This document shows positions 1 to 7,096 of a stretch of DNA of 36,669 nt, piece by piece. Under the pieces are notes generated by a model. It ran no database searches, had not been told where the DNA came from, and worked only from the letters and a program-made list of their open reading frames with translations. Made by a program: the position numbers and the translations under genes. The stretch comes from Prevotella sp. (lineage in GTDB: Bacteria; Bacteroidota; Bacteroidia; Bacteroidales; Bacteroidaceae): positions 1 through 36,669 of the forward strand of contig JAFSYY010000074.1 of assembly GCA_017455845.1 (NCBI GenBank), read 5' to 3'. Numbering within the stretch: the stretch's first letter is position 1; each line of letters begins with the position of its first letter.

Positions 1-2
1 AT

Positions 3-1118
3 ATTTTTTCACAGCAAGGTATATTGGTGTTGGCGTCCTTCGGCCTGAGTGTTCTCTTCGGACTCATGATCATCCCCCTGATAGTGAGGTTCTGCAGGCG
101 GAAGGGGCTTTATGACCATCCTGACATGAGAAAGATTCACAAGACGAACATCCCGCGTCTGGGCGGCATCAGTTTCTTCCCCACGATGATGCTCGCGGCC
201 TTTGTGGTCATCATGGCTCACGGTCAGAATACAGGTATCGACAACAAGATTGCCTTCAGCAGGTGGACGCTGACGTTCTTCATAAGCATACTCATAGTCT
301 ATGGTATAGGCATCGTAGACGACATCCTGGGCCTTGGGGCGAAGACGAAGTTCACCGGTCAGGCCATCGCTGCCCTGCTGCTGCCTCTGTCGGGCCTCTA
401 CGTCAACTACCTGTATGGCTTCATGGGCATCGGCGAGATTCCCTTTTGGCTGGGGCTGCCGCTGACGGTGTTTGTCATCGTCTTCGCCTGCAACGCCATC
501 AACCTTATCGACGGCATCGACGGCCTGTCGGCGGGGCTGTCGTTCATTGCCTTGTCGGGATTCCTGGTGTGTTTCATGAGCGACGGTCTTTTCTACTACA
601 GTGTGCTCATTGCCGGCCTGATGGGTGTGCTGGCCGCCTACGCCTATTTCAACATCTGGGGTAAGCCGGAGAAGAAAACGAAAATCTTCATGGGCGACTC
701 GGGCTCGCTGACCCTCGGATTCATCCTGGGCTTCCTCTTCGTGAAGTATGTCATGGTGAACCCTCAGAGCACTATCTTCCACGACGATGCCTTCTCCGTG
801 GCGTTCACGCTGGTCATCGTGCCGATGTTCGACGTGGTGCGTGTGTCGCTGGCCCGCATGAGCCACCACCGCCACATCTTCAAGGCCGACAAGAACCATA
901 TCCACCACAAACTGATGCGTGCCGGGCTGACGCAGCACCAGACACTCTGCACCATCCTGGCGATGGCATTGCTCTTTATCGCCGTCAACTTCCTGCTTGT
1001 CAGGTATCTGGGCGTGACGTGGATCGTGATGGTGGACGTGGTGCTGTGGACAGCACTTAATTTCCTGCTCAACAGGTATCTGCAGTCGAAGGGACAGCCT
1101 GCTTTCCTGGAAATCTGA
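3..1118 (+). CDS. Undecaprenyl-phosphate sugar-1-phosphate transferase (WecA/MraY family), 5' end cut by the window
   Basis: Polytopic membrane enzyme of glycosyltransferase family 4, which moves a sugar-1-phosphate from a UDP-sugar to undecaprenyl phosphate to begin a surface glycan. Family hallmarks, numbered from the TTG at 24: YDHP near 30 followed by PRLGG, the Asp pair in IVDDILGLG near 97-105, NLIDGIDGL near 160-168, MGDSGSL near 223-229, and the histidine-rich cytoplasmic loop HRHIFKADKNHIHH near 282-295. About ten hydrophobic segments alternate with these loops. The frame is open to the window edge (IFSQQGI before the TTG), so the real start is probably just outside the window. HxxHH with 'NHIHH' favours a WecA-like over an MraY-like enzyme (inference). 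The exact sugar is unknown. It stands alone here, followed by a GC-rich repeat block. Confidence 0.9.
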   Translation: MFSQQGILVLASFGLSVLFGLMIIPLIVRFCRRKGLYDHPDMRKIHKTNIPRLGGISFFPTMMLAAFVVIMAHGQNTGIDNKIAFSRWTLTFFISILIVYGIGIVDDILGLGAKTKFTGQAIAALLLPLSGLYVNYLYGFMGIGEIPFWLGLPLTVFVIVFACNAINLIDGIDGLSAGLSFIALSGFLVCFMSDGLFYYSVLIAGLMGVLAAYAYFNIWGKPEKKTKIFMGDSGSLTLGFILGFLFVKYVMVNPQSTIFHDDAFSVAFTLVIVPMFDVVRVSLARMSHHRHIFKADKNHIHHKLMRAGLTQHQTLCTILAMALLFIAVNFLLVRYLGVTWIVMVDVVLWTALNFLLNRYLQSKGQPAFLEI

Positions 1119-1124
1119 TAATCT

Positions 1125-1236
1125 GGCACTCCCCTCCCATGTAGGGGTGGGGTAGGGGTGGGGTGACAAACTTGTTCAGTGGCAGGAAGATACAGACCCC
1201 ACCCCTGCCCCTCCCCTTGGAGGGGAGGGGAGTGCC
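1125..1236. repeat. Nested GC-rich inverted repeat downstream of the transferase gene
   Basis: Outer 14-bp arms GGCACTCCCCTCCC (1125-1138) and its exact reverse complement (1223-1236) enclose inner arms AGGGGTGGGGT (1154-1164) and ACCCCACCCCT (1196-1206). The inner left arm is itself tandemly doubled (TAGGGGTGGGGT at 1142-1153 and 1153-1164). A third perfect hairpin, CCCCTCCCC / TTGGA loop / GGGGAGGGG, occupies 1208-1230. It could end transcription of the upstream gene, but there is no U-run, so it reads more like an interspersed repeat. Confidence 0.75.
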
Positions 1237-1400
1237 GTGCGGCCTGCCCCTCCCCTTCTTGCGTCCCGCTGGTAGCAAGCGCCCGCAAGCGGTCGAGCGG
1301 AGGGGAGTGCCATGCGGCCTGCCCCTCCCCTTCTTGCGTCCCGCTGGTAGCAAGCGCCCGCAAGCGGTCGAGCGGAGGGGAGGGGAGTGCCATGCGGCTT
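1231..1400. repeat. 75-bp tandem repeat, two full copies plus a 15-bp partial
   Basis: Unit 1 spans 1231-1305 and unit 2 spans 1306-1380; they differ only at the G/A near the start of each unit. A third partial copy begins at 1386. Each unit holds a polypyrimidine tract (CCCCTCCCCTT) and the 12-mer CCGCAAGCGGTC (1283-1294, 1358-1369), whose reverse complement recurs at 14441, 36216 and 36249. I see no gene in 1119-1523 apart from repeats and the promoter for the next gene. Confidence 0.85.
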
Positions 1401-1457
1401 GTTCTCTCGCGATAGCGGACTTTTTAAAGTGGGCTTTTAGAATTATTTCTGAAAAAG

Positions 1458-1489
1458 TTTGGAGGTTTGAAAAACTATTCGTATCTTTG
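1458..1489 (+). promoter_or_regulatory. Bacteroidetes-type promoter for the small secreted protein
   Basis: TTTG at 1458-1461 (-33 element) and TATCTTTG at 1482-1489 (-7 element, TAnnTTTG) are separated by 20 bp, the spacing expected for the Bacteroidetes primary sigma factor. Transcription would start near 1495, giving a short leader before the ATG at 1524. Confidence 0.75.
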
Positions 1490-1523
1490 CACTCAGACTA
1501 AACGTTTAAAAACTATTACGCTT

Positions 1524-2285
1524 ATGAAACACTTAGTACTTGCAATGATGATGGCAACGGCCGTGAGCACTACTGCTGTTGCACAAAACAAAGTGAAGAA
1601 CATCTATGCCAGTTCATCGAAACTGGATGTAGAACTGCTGCAGAGCGGCGAGCAGAACGTACAGTTGAACCGCTATCTGTTTGCAGGCTACAACACGCTT
1701 TGCCTGCCCGTATCCATGACGGCAGAGCAGTTGGGCGACGTCAGGGTTGAGCGCCTGGCAGCCATCCAGCAGGAAGGCAGCGTGGTGAACCTCTATTTCG
1801 TAGACTGCACCAGCGAGGGTGTACAGGCCGGCATGCCTTACCTCATCTACTCGCCAAAGGCTCAGTATCTGCGTGTGAAGAACAACGAGGCCGTGGGCTT
1901 CAACGCTCAGGCCAAGACCATCCGTTTGAGCGACGGACAGGGCAACACCGTGTCGTTTGGCAGCGGTTGGGAGAGCATTGAGAAGGAAGGCCGCTATGGT
2001 ATTCCCGCCCAGCAGGACGTCACGCCGCTGGAGAGTGTGCTCATCAGGACTGAGGGCGACAAGAAGTTCCTTCCCACCCGTTGTGGCTTCAACTGGGACG
2101 AGCAGGCATCGTCTGCCACGACACTGTTTATCAAGCATGCTGCCGCCTCTGAGGTGACGGCCATCAAGGCAGTGAACACGGAGTCTGTCATGAATTCTGC
2201 CGCCTACGACATGCAGGGCCGCAAGGTTAACAGCAACACCAAGGGCCTCCGCATACAGGACGGCCGGAAGACGGTGGTTAAATAG
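1524..2285 (+). CDS. Small secreted protein with a T9SS-like C-terminus, function unknown
   Basis: 253 residues. The ATG at 1524 is chosen because it opens a clear Sec signal peptide (MKHLVLAMMMATAVSTTAVAQ) and follows the promoter; the frame extends further upstream to a TTG at 1467, but that lies inside the promoter. The mature part is rich in beta-prone segments (for example LNRYLFAGYNTLCLPVSM and GMPYLIYSP) and no catalytic motif is visible. The last residues, AAYDMQGRKVNSN, then KGLRIQDGRKTVVK, resemble the C-terminal segment of many Prevotella secreted proteins that is often linked to type IX secretion. Sorting by T9SS is inference. It is transcribed alone and ends at a bidirectional terminator shared with the converging DUF3108 gene. 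Confidence 0.85.
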   Translation: MKHLVLAMMMATAVSTTAVAQNKVKNIYASSSKLDVELLQSGEQNVQLNRYLFAGYNTLCLPVSMTAEQLGDVRVERLAAIQQEGSVVNLYFVDCTSEGVQAGMPYLIYSPKAQYLRVKNNEAVGFNAQAKTIRLSDGQGNTVSFGSGWESIEKEGRYGIPAQQDVTPLESVLIRTEGDKKFLPTRCGFNWDEQASSATTLFIKHAAASEVTAIKAVNTESVMNSAAYDMQGRKVNSNTKGLRIQDGRKTVVK

Positions 2286-2293
2286 GCAAAACG

Positions 2294-2351
2294 GATAATA
2301 GGTAAAACGCTAAGGCGTTGATTTTGATAATAGGCAAAACGCTAAAGCGTT
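2294..2351. repeat. 26-bp direct repeat, two copies, each with a small palindrome
   Basis: Copies at 2294-2319 and 2326-2351 begin GATAATAGG and end in the dyad AACGCTAARGCGTT. They sit directly before the terminator element, in the place where the elements at 14348 and 36029 have GGAACGCTACGCGTC; all share ACGCTA. Confidence 0.7.
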
Positions 2352-2357
2352 ACTTTG

Positions 2358-2417
2358 AAAAACAGGGAAAAACAAGAAAAACAGGGAAAAACAACATAAA
2401 AGTTTTTCCCTGTTTTT
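2358..2417. terminator. Bidirectional terminator with duplicated left arm
   Basis: AAAAACAGGGAAAAAC occurs at 2358-2373 and 2377-2392, separated by AAG; its exact reverse complement GTTTTTCCCTGTTTTT is at 2402-2417. The second copy and the right arm form a 16-bp perfect stem with a 9-nt loop and a U-run on either strand. It lies between the convergent secreted-protein and DUF3108 genes. Confidence 0.8.
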
Positions 2418-2427
2418 ATTATTACTG

Positions 2428-2449
2428 ACTCAACTTACAAAAGTTGAGT
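2428..2449. terminator. Short hairpin touching the DUF3108 stop codon
   Basis: Nine-bp perfect arms ACTCAACTT (2428-2436) and AAGTTGAGT (2441-2449) with a 4-nt loop. It overlaps the last base of the minus-strand stop codon. It lacks a U-run, so it may be a 3'-end stabiliser and not a terminator. Confidence 0.45.
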
Positions 2450-3336
2450 TACTCAATCTTTGAGGTCATGGGGCCGCGGACGCCGCGATAGGCGCGGAGG
2501 TAGGCCTTGGCAGAGCCGAAACTGAGGAACATGTCCAGACGCACGGGGATGTGGTTCAGGTCGTCGGTGACGAAGAAGCGGATGAGTTCGTGGTTCTCGT
2601 TGTCCTCGCGCTCGTAGAACGAGAAGACCAGGCAGCGGAACTTCTCGCTGGTGCCTTCAATCTGATAGTTCTCCTTGCCGCGATAGGTGAGCCAGGAGTT
2701 GGTGAGGCTGCGGGCATCGCTGATGGGCATGGGGATGACATCGCCCTCCTTCATGGTGGAGGCATCGAAATTACGGGCACGGAGGAAGATGCTCATCATG
2801 TCGTAGATGCAGTCGGCATACTCCTTCTCTTTCCAGTGCACCTCGCCGTCGGCATCGATGCGGTGCATGCGCAGATGGCAGTTGTTGCGGGGATAGGTGT
2901 ACCACAGTTCGTCCACGTAGTAGCGCTTGCCCTCGAGGGCACCCTTGCGGAAATAGAGCGGCGACAGGTCGTCGGCGCTGCAATAGGAGAGCAGCGTGTC
3001 GCGCATCACGAAGACGCCGTCCAACTTACTGTTGCCACGGGTGGTGAGGCTGGTGCGGAAGGCTTTCTTCCCCTTGAAGGTGGACTTGACGGTCGACATG
3101 GATGCCGAGCCTACCTTCAGCCACACGAACTTCCAGTTGAAATAGAGGTCGTAGGCCAGGAACTCACCGCCGTTGAACGCCTTGTTCTCGATGCCACAGG
3201 ACGACTTTTCCTTGGTCTGCGCCCCTTCCTTGGTCTGCGTCCCTTCCTTGGTCTGCGCCCCTACGGGGCTGAATAATAAAGAACAAATTATAAATAACAA
3301 ACCTCGTTGAACGATTCTTTCCGATATTTTCTTCAT
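2449..3336 (-). CDS. DUF3108 family exported protein with an in-frame 18-bp tandem repeat
   Basis: 295 residues. A signal peptide (hydrophobic run GLLFIICSLLFSPVGA near 12-27) is followed by a mature beta-rich protein of the DUF3108 type. Family-like features are NGGEFLAYDLYFNWKFVWLKVGSA near 55-78, DTLLSYCS, the ELWYTYP strand, YDMMSIFLRARNFD and the late LSFGSAKAYLRAYRG segment. The family's function is not established; it is a periplasmic or surface beta-barrel-like protein. Directly after the signal peptide are three six-residue repeats (QTKEGT, QTKEGA, QTKEKS) encoded by 18-bp units, which lie outside the domain and are probably a dispensable linker. It is the last gene of a minus-strand run with the Ig-like lipoprotein and GH3 genes, but 140 bp separate it from the Ig-like gene, so it may have its own promoter; none is obvious. 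Confidence 0.85.
   Translation of the reverse strand: MKKISERIVQRGLLFIICSLLFSPVGAQTKEGTQTKEGAQTKEKSSCGIENKAFNGGEFLAYDLYFNWKFVWLKVGSASMSTVKSTFKGKKAFRTSLTTRGNSKLDGVFVMRDTLLSYCSADDLSPLYFRKGALEGKRYYVDELWYTYPRNNCHLRMHRIDADGEVHWKEKEYADCIYDMMSIFLRARNFDASTMKEGDVIPMPISDARSLTNSWLTYRGKENYQIEGTSEKFRCLVFSFYEREDNENHELIRFFVTDDLNHIPVRLDMFLSFGSAKAYLRAYRGVRGPMTSKIE
3208..3261. repeat. 18-bp tandem repeat inside the DUF3108 gene, three units
   Basis: Units TTCCTTGGTCTGCGCCCC at 3208-3225, 3226-3243 (one base different) and 3244-3261. Unit length is a multiple of three, so copy-number change would preserve the frame. Confidence 0.9.
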
Positions 3337-3432
3337 ATTGCCTTTTTTATTTTTAAAATTTTATTTTTGGGTACTCTTAAAAAAGTTCCTGCTCGCTGAC
3401 GAAGGTGGACTTTTTCAAGTGGACTCATGCTT

Positions 3433-3474
3433 TCAATCTTCAATCTTCAATTCTCAATTCTCAATTCTCAATTT
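3433..3474. repeat. Heptamer tandem array (TCAATCT/TCAATTC), six units
   Basis: Six consecutive 7-bp units run from 3433 to 3474 with period exactly 7. The array begins 2 bp beyond the stop codon of the Ig-like lipoprotein gene. The rest of the 3337-3476 spacer is AT-rich and holds nothing else that I recognise. Confidence 0.85.
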
Positions 3475-3476
3475 AC

Positions 3477-5483
3477 CTACATTCCCACTCCGGTCTTTTC
3501 CCTGACATATTCCTTGCCCATCTGCTTGGCGCGGTCGAGGTTGCGGTTGCGCAACTGCTTCTGCTTCTCGCCCTTCTGCTTGGTGATGGCTTCGGGCTTC
3601 TGTTTGTAGCGGGGCAGGGCCGTGAGGTTCCATTGTCGCGAGACCTCGAACTTCGGCTTGCAGTCTATCTTTTCCGGATGATAGTAGACGGGCTCCGGCT
3701 GCAAGTCGTCGTCGTAGACGCCCGTATCCCATTCGCCATTGCCGTTGAGGTCGACAAACGCCCGCATATAGTAATTGCCCCCTTTGAGGTAGTAGAAGTC
3801 TGCCACGCCGGTGGAGTCGGTCTTTTCCTGCCGTGTCACCTTGTCCTGGCCCTCGATGAGTTGCACGACGACCTGGCTGCGTTTCTCCACCCCGCTCACT
3901 TGCACGGAGAGGAAACTATAGTCTTCCTCGGTACGCACCTTGACAGACTGTTTTATCTTGTCCGACGTGAGGCCATAGATGCCCTGGAAGGCGGCCGAGT
4001 CGATGAGCAGTGTAAACTCCTTGCCCGGCTGCCAGTCGGCCATCAGTTCGTAGCGTCTGACACCTATCTGGCGCAACTCGCAGGGCTCCGACACCTCTAC
4101 CGAGTCGACCATGGAAGTGAGATGCACGGCCGCCGTGTCGCAGCGGCTCAACGGTTCGGGTGCCTCCATATAGATATGATCGATGGGAGAGATCTGCCCC
4201 GACGACGAGAACTTGACGTGCAGGTGTTCTATGGGCGGTATGCTGTCGTATGTCTCGTTGCGTTTCTTCTTTTTCTCCTGTTCCTTCTGCCATTTCTCAA
4301 ACTCCTTCTGTTTTTCCTTCATCCGCTTGGCATACGATGTCTTGGCAATAAACTCGGTGGTGTCGGTCTGCCAGACAAGGTTGCCCAGGGTATCGGTCAT
4401 CAGGTATGAGTTCTCTATCTGCAGCGTGTCCATGTTCACCAGCGTGGTGTCGGTAAGCCAGTAGACGAGCGTGTCTTTCTTTTGCGATGCCTCGAGGACG
4501 AAGGCGCTGTCGCTGTCGAAGTTCAGGCCTCGCAGCCGTGGCAGCGTGTCGTTGCCGTAGGTGAAATAAAGGCTGAGGCGGTCGATGTCCTTACGCTCCG
4601 TCTTGATGAGATAGCGGTCGGTCTGCGGCTCCTGGAAGCATAGCAGCGTCACGTCGTCGGGCAGGAAATGGGTATAGCCCACGCGCATGATGTCGGCGAT
4701 GTGGAGCGAGTCGCGCCAGATGGTGTCCTGACGCACGTCGGGTTTCCATGTGGGCTTGATGCTGTCGTGGTTGAAGGCAATCATCTCGCTCTTCTGTCCG
4801 AACACGAAGTCGCCGTCGGCATCCTGCAGGGCAAAGCACCGGTACGTGCCTGCTGCCACGCCTTTGATGGTGAAGCGTCCGTCGCCGTTGGTGCGCGACA
4901 CACGCATCATGGGCTCTTTGTGGAAGACGGAGTCCTCGAACGTGTTGTACAGGCCCACGAGGATGCCCTTGATGGGTTCCAGGTCCTGTGCGTTGAGACA
5001 ATAGCCCGACACCTCCAGCGTGTCGATATGGTCGCCGGTAGAGAAACTGTAGGTGTAGTTGCCCATGGGGTTGCCCTCGTTGTTGTCGCTGATGGCGTCG
5101 CTGAAGTCAATGGTATAGGTGGTGTTGCTCTTGAGCGAGTCTTTCAGTTCCACGATGATCTTCTTGCCCGTAGCCTTGATCTCGGGCATCTCTATCTGGG
5201 GCGGCGAGACGATGACTTTGCTCTGTGCATCCTCCAGTTTGATATATTCGCTGAAGTTGATGACCACCTTCTTCGCCGTGACGTTTACTCCCTTGTCCTC
5301 GGGCGAGGAGTCGACCACATGGGGCGGCGTGTCATCGTACCAGCCTCCGTCGGGGCTGCCCATACGGGCGCAAGAGGTCAATAGTAAAAAGATAAATGAG
5401 AAATGAGAAATGAGAAATGAGAAATGACAATGAGAAATGAAGAAATGGGCTGCGCCGCGACGGTCAGCCATTCTATGGTTCAT
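3477..5483 (-). CDS. Ig-like (SbsA-type) domain lipoprotein
   Basis: The frame opens at 5585, but the ATG at 5483 (or 5471) is preferred: it gives a normal lipoprotein signal peptide with a hydrophobic core and lipobox LLTSC, Cys about 38 residues in, followed by the family-typical ARMGSPDGGWYDDTPP. Next is a bacterial Ig-like domain (VDSSPEDKGVNVTAKKVVINFSE…YTIDFSDAI…YTYSFSTG, about 100 residues), a carboxypeptidase-regulatory-like fold (GDGRFTIKGVAAGTYRCFALQDADGD), a long beta-rich middle, a strongly charged helix (KRMKEKQKEFEKWQKEQEKKKK) and a second beta domain containing DLNGNGEWD. It ends in a basic tail. Outer-membrane or surface location is inferred; function unknown. The signal peptide core is encoded by a 7-bp tandem repeat. 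The 5585 start would overlap the GH3 stop as ATGA, so coupling is possible. Confidence 0.8.
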   Translation of the reverse strand: MNHRMADRRGAAHFFISHCHFSFLISHFSFIFLLLTSCARMGSPDGGWYDDTPPHVVDSSPEDKGVNVTAKKVVINFSEYIKLEDAQSKVIVSPPQIEMPEIKATGKKIIVELKDSLKSNTTYTIDFSDAISDNNEGNPMGNYTYSFSTGDHIDTLEVSGYCLNAQDLEPIKGILVGLYNTFEDSVFHKEPMMRVSRTNGDGRFTIKGVAAGTYRCFALQDADGDFVFGQKSEMIAFNHDSIKPTWKPDVRQDTIWRDSLHIADIMRVGYTHFLPDDVTLLCFQEPQTDRYLIKTERKDIDRLSLYFTYGNDTLPRLRGLNFDSDSAFVLEASQKKDTLVYWLTDTTLVNMDTLQIENSYLMTDTLGNLVWQTDTTEFIAKTSYAKRMKEKQKEFEKWQKEQEKKKKRNETYDSIPPIEHLHVKFSSSGQISPIDHIYMEAPEPLSRCDTAAVHLTSMVDSVEVSEPCELRQIGVRRYELMADWQPGKEFTLLIDSAAFQGIYGLTSDKIKQSVKVRTEEDYSFLSVQVSGVEKRSQVVVQLIEGQDKVTRQEKTDSTGVADFYYLKGGNYYMRAFVDLNGNGEWDTGVYDDDLQPEPVYYHPEKIDCKPKFEVSRQWNLTALPRYKQKPEAITKQKGEKQKQLRNRNLDRAKQMGKEYVREKTGVGM
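5391..5448. repeat. Heptamer array (GAGAAAT) encoding a signal-peptide core
   Basis: Four perfect units at 5398-5425 flanked by degenerate ones. Read on the minus strand it encodes the SHFSFLISHFSF stretch just upstream of the lipobox of the Ig-like lipoprotein. Confidence 0.85.
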
Positions 5484-5527
5484 TTTCCGAGATGCCGTGT
5501 CATGTTTCTGCTTATTGCATATCATGT

Positions 5528-5597
5528 TGATGTCATTTCTCATTTTTTCATTTTCATTTCTCATTTCACATTTCTCATTCCTCATTTCTCATTTAAT
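5528..5597. repeat. Heptamer-like array (TCATTTC) across the GH3 stop codon
   Basis: Imperfect TCATTTC units run from about 5533 to 5597. They cover the last residues of the GH3 protein (…NEK, stop) and the spacer before the Ig-like lipoprotein start. Confidence 0.75.
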
Positions 5598-7084
5598 GAA
5601 AGCAACTGCTCTATATGCTCGCGGCTGTTGCTCAGTCGCGGCACCTTGTGCTGCCCACCCAGTTTGCCGCGTAACTTCATCCAGTCGTTGAACAGGTTGG
5701 GACGGGCAGGGATGATTTCCAGGTGCTGCAGGGTGATGTCCTTGAAGCGCTTCGCCTCGTAGTCGCTGTTGAGTTCCTGCAGTTTACGGTCGAGGATGTC
5801 GGCAAACTGGGCAAGGTCGGCCGGTGCCTTGGCAAACTCGATGAGCCACTGGTGGCGGCATTTCGCGTTCTGGTCCATAAACACGGGTGCGGCGGTGTAT
5901 TCCAGCACCTGGGCGCCCGTCATCTCGCAGGCATACTTCAGTCCCTGCTCGGCATTGTCGACGATGAGTTCCTCGCCAAAGGCGTTGATGAACGACTTGG
6001 TGCGGCCGGAGATGATGATCTTATAGGGGTTGGTGGAGGTGAACTGCACCGTGTCGCCAATCATATAGCGCCAGAGGCCGCACGACGTGCTGATAATCAT
6101 CGCGTAGTTCTTGCCTTTCTCCACGGCCCAGAGGGGAACGATGGGTGAACTCTCGACACTCAACTCCTGGAACTCGTAGAACACATCGTAGTCGAGCATC
6201 AGGAGCATCGACTTGTCGTTGGGGTCGTCTTGGATGCCGAAGAATCCCTCGCTGGCATTATAGGTCTCCATATAGTGCATGCGGGGCGAGGTGATAAGGT
6301 TCTGATACTGCTCGCGGTAGGGTGTGAAGGCCACGCCGCCGTGGAAGAACACCTCCAGGTTGGGCCACACCTCCTCCAGATGTGTCTTGCCGGAGATTTC
6401 CATCACGCGGTTGAGCACGGAGAGCATCCACGATGGCACGCCGCTGAGGTTGGTGACATTCTTCGTCATGGCCTCGCGGGCAATGCGGTCGCGCTTCACC
6501 TCGAAGTCGCCCAGCAGCGCCGTCTTCTTTGATGGCACGCGCACCAGGTTGACCACAGGGTTGATATTCTCTATGAGGATGGCACTGAGGTCGCCCACCA
6601 GCGAGCCGGGCAGGTTATAGTTGGGTGCATGGCTGCCGCCGAGGATGAGACCTTTGCCGTCGAACATCCTGCTGTTTGGGTTGTTGCGCAGGTAAAGGGC
6701 CACCACGTCGGCACCGCCTTTATAATGCAGGTGCTTCAGCCCGTCGGGTGAGACGGGTATGAACTTCGACTTGTCGTTGGTGGTGCCGCTCGACTTGGCG
6801 TACCATTTCACGCGGCCGGGCCAGAGGATGTCGCTCTCGCCTTGGCGCATCTGGTCGATGTCGCCCTTCAACTCCTCGTAGGTGTTCACGGGAACGTTGC
6901 GCACAAAGTCCTCGTAGGTCTTCGTGGCACCAAACAGATGGTTGCGGCCATACTCGGTGTCCCTGGCCTTTGTCAACAGACGTGCGAGCACTGCACGCTG
7001 CAGTTGCTCGCCCTGACTGTCGTATCGCTCCAACTCCCGCCATCGCCTGGCGAAGAGTGGTCTTACTAATGCTGTGAGGCTCAA
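5582..7084 (-). CDS. GH3 family protein (acyl-adenylate-forming amido synthetase-like)
   Basis: 500 residues, full length for bacterial GH3 proteins. GH3 enzymes activate a carboxylic acid with ATP and join it to an amino acid; bacterial substrates are not known. Visible motifs are the ATP-binding loop YAKSSGTTNDKSKFIP near 95-110, YNASEGFFGIQ in the middle, and YMIGDTVQF…IIISGRTKSFINAFGEELI towards the hinge and C-terminal domain. Cytoplasmic; no signal peptide. Start: a TTG at 7084 is the only available start, because the in-frame TAA of the upstream receptor gene lies 12 bp before it; an AAAGGA ribosome-binding-like sequence sits about 8 bp upstream. The 12-bp gap to the receptor gene suggests co-transcription. 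The last codons come from the heptamer array. Confidence 0.9.
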   Translation of the reverse strand: MSLTALVRPLFARRWRELERYDSQGEQLQRAVLARLLTKARDTEYGRNHLFGATKTYEDFVRNVPVNTYEELKGDIDQMRQGESDILWPGRVKWYAKSSGTTNDKSKFIPVSPDGLKHLHYKGGADVVALYLRNNPNSRMFDGKGLILGGSHAPNYNLPGSLVGDLSAILIENINPVVNLVRVPSKKTALLGDFEVKRDRIAREAMTKNVTNLSGVPSWMLSVLNRVMEISGKTHLEEVWPNLEVFFHGGVAFTPYREQYQNLITSPRMHYMETYNASEGFFGIQDDPNDKSMLLMLDYDVFYEFQELSVESSPIVPLWAVEKGKNYAMIISTSCGLWRYMIGDTVQFTSTNPYKIIISGRTKSFINAFGEELIVDNAEQGLKYACEMTGAQVLEYTAAPVFMDQNAKCRHQWLIEFAKAPADLAQFADILDRKLQELNSDYEAKRFKDITLQHLEIIPARPNLFNDWMKLRGKLGGQHKVPRLSNSREHIEQLLSLNEK

Positions 7085-7096
7085 ATCGTTATCCTT

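Noticed and set aside
9..1169. 386-residue minus-strand frame opposite the transferase gene
   Set aside because: The + strand frame has all WecA/MraY motifs; the minus frame is His/Glu/Arg-rich without any recognisable domain.
1163..1501. Small frames across the 75-bp repeats
   Set aside because: They are translated repeats with no start context and overlap the promoter of the next gene.
1467..1523. Upstream TTG start for the small secreted protein
   Set aside because: It lies inside the promoter and would bury the signal peptide behind 19 extra residues.
3405..4409. Long + strand open frame opposite the Ig-like lipoprotein, and similar long + strand frames opposite the SusC, SusD and FAS1 genes
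   Set aside because: They are antisense shadows of GC-rich genes: composition is Val/His/Arg-rich, with no domain and no promoter.
5484..5585. Outer ATG start of the Ig-like lipoprotein
   Set aside because: It adds 34 low-complexity residues from heptamer DNA before the signal peptide; kept only as a possible coupled start.
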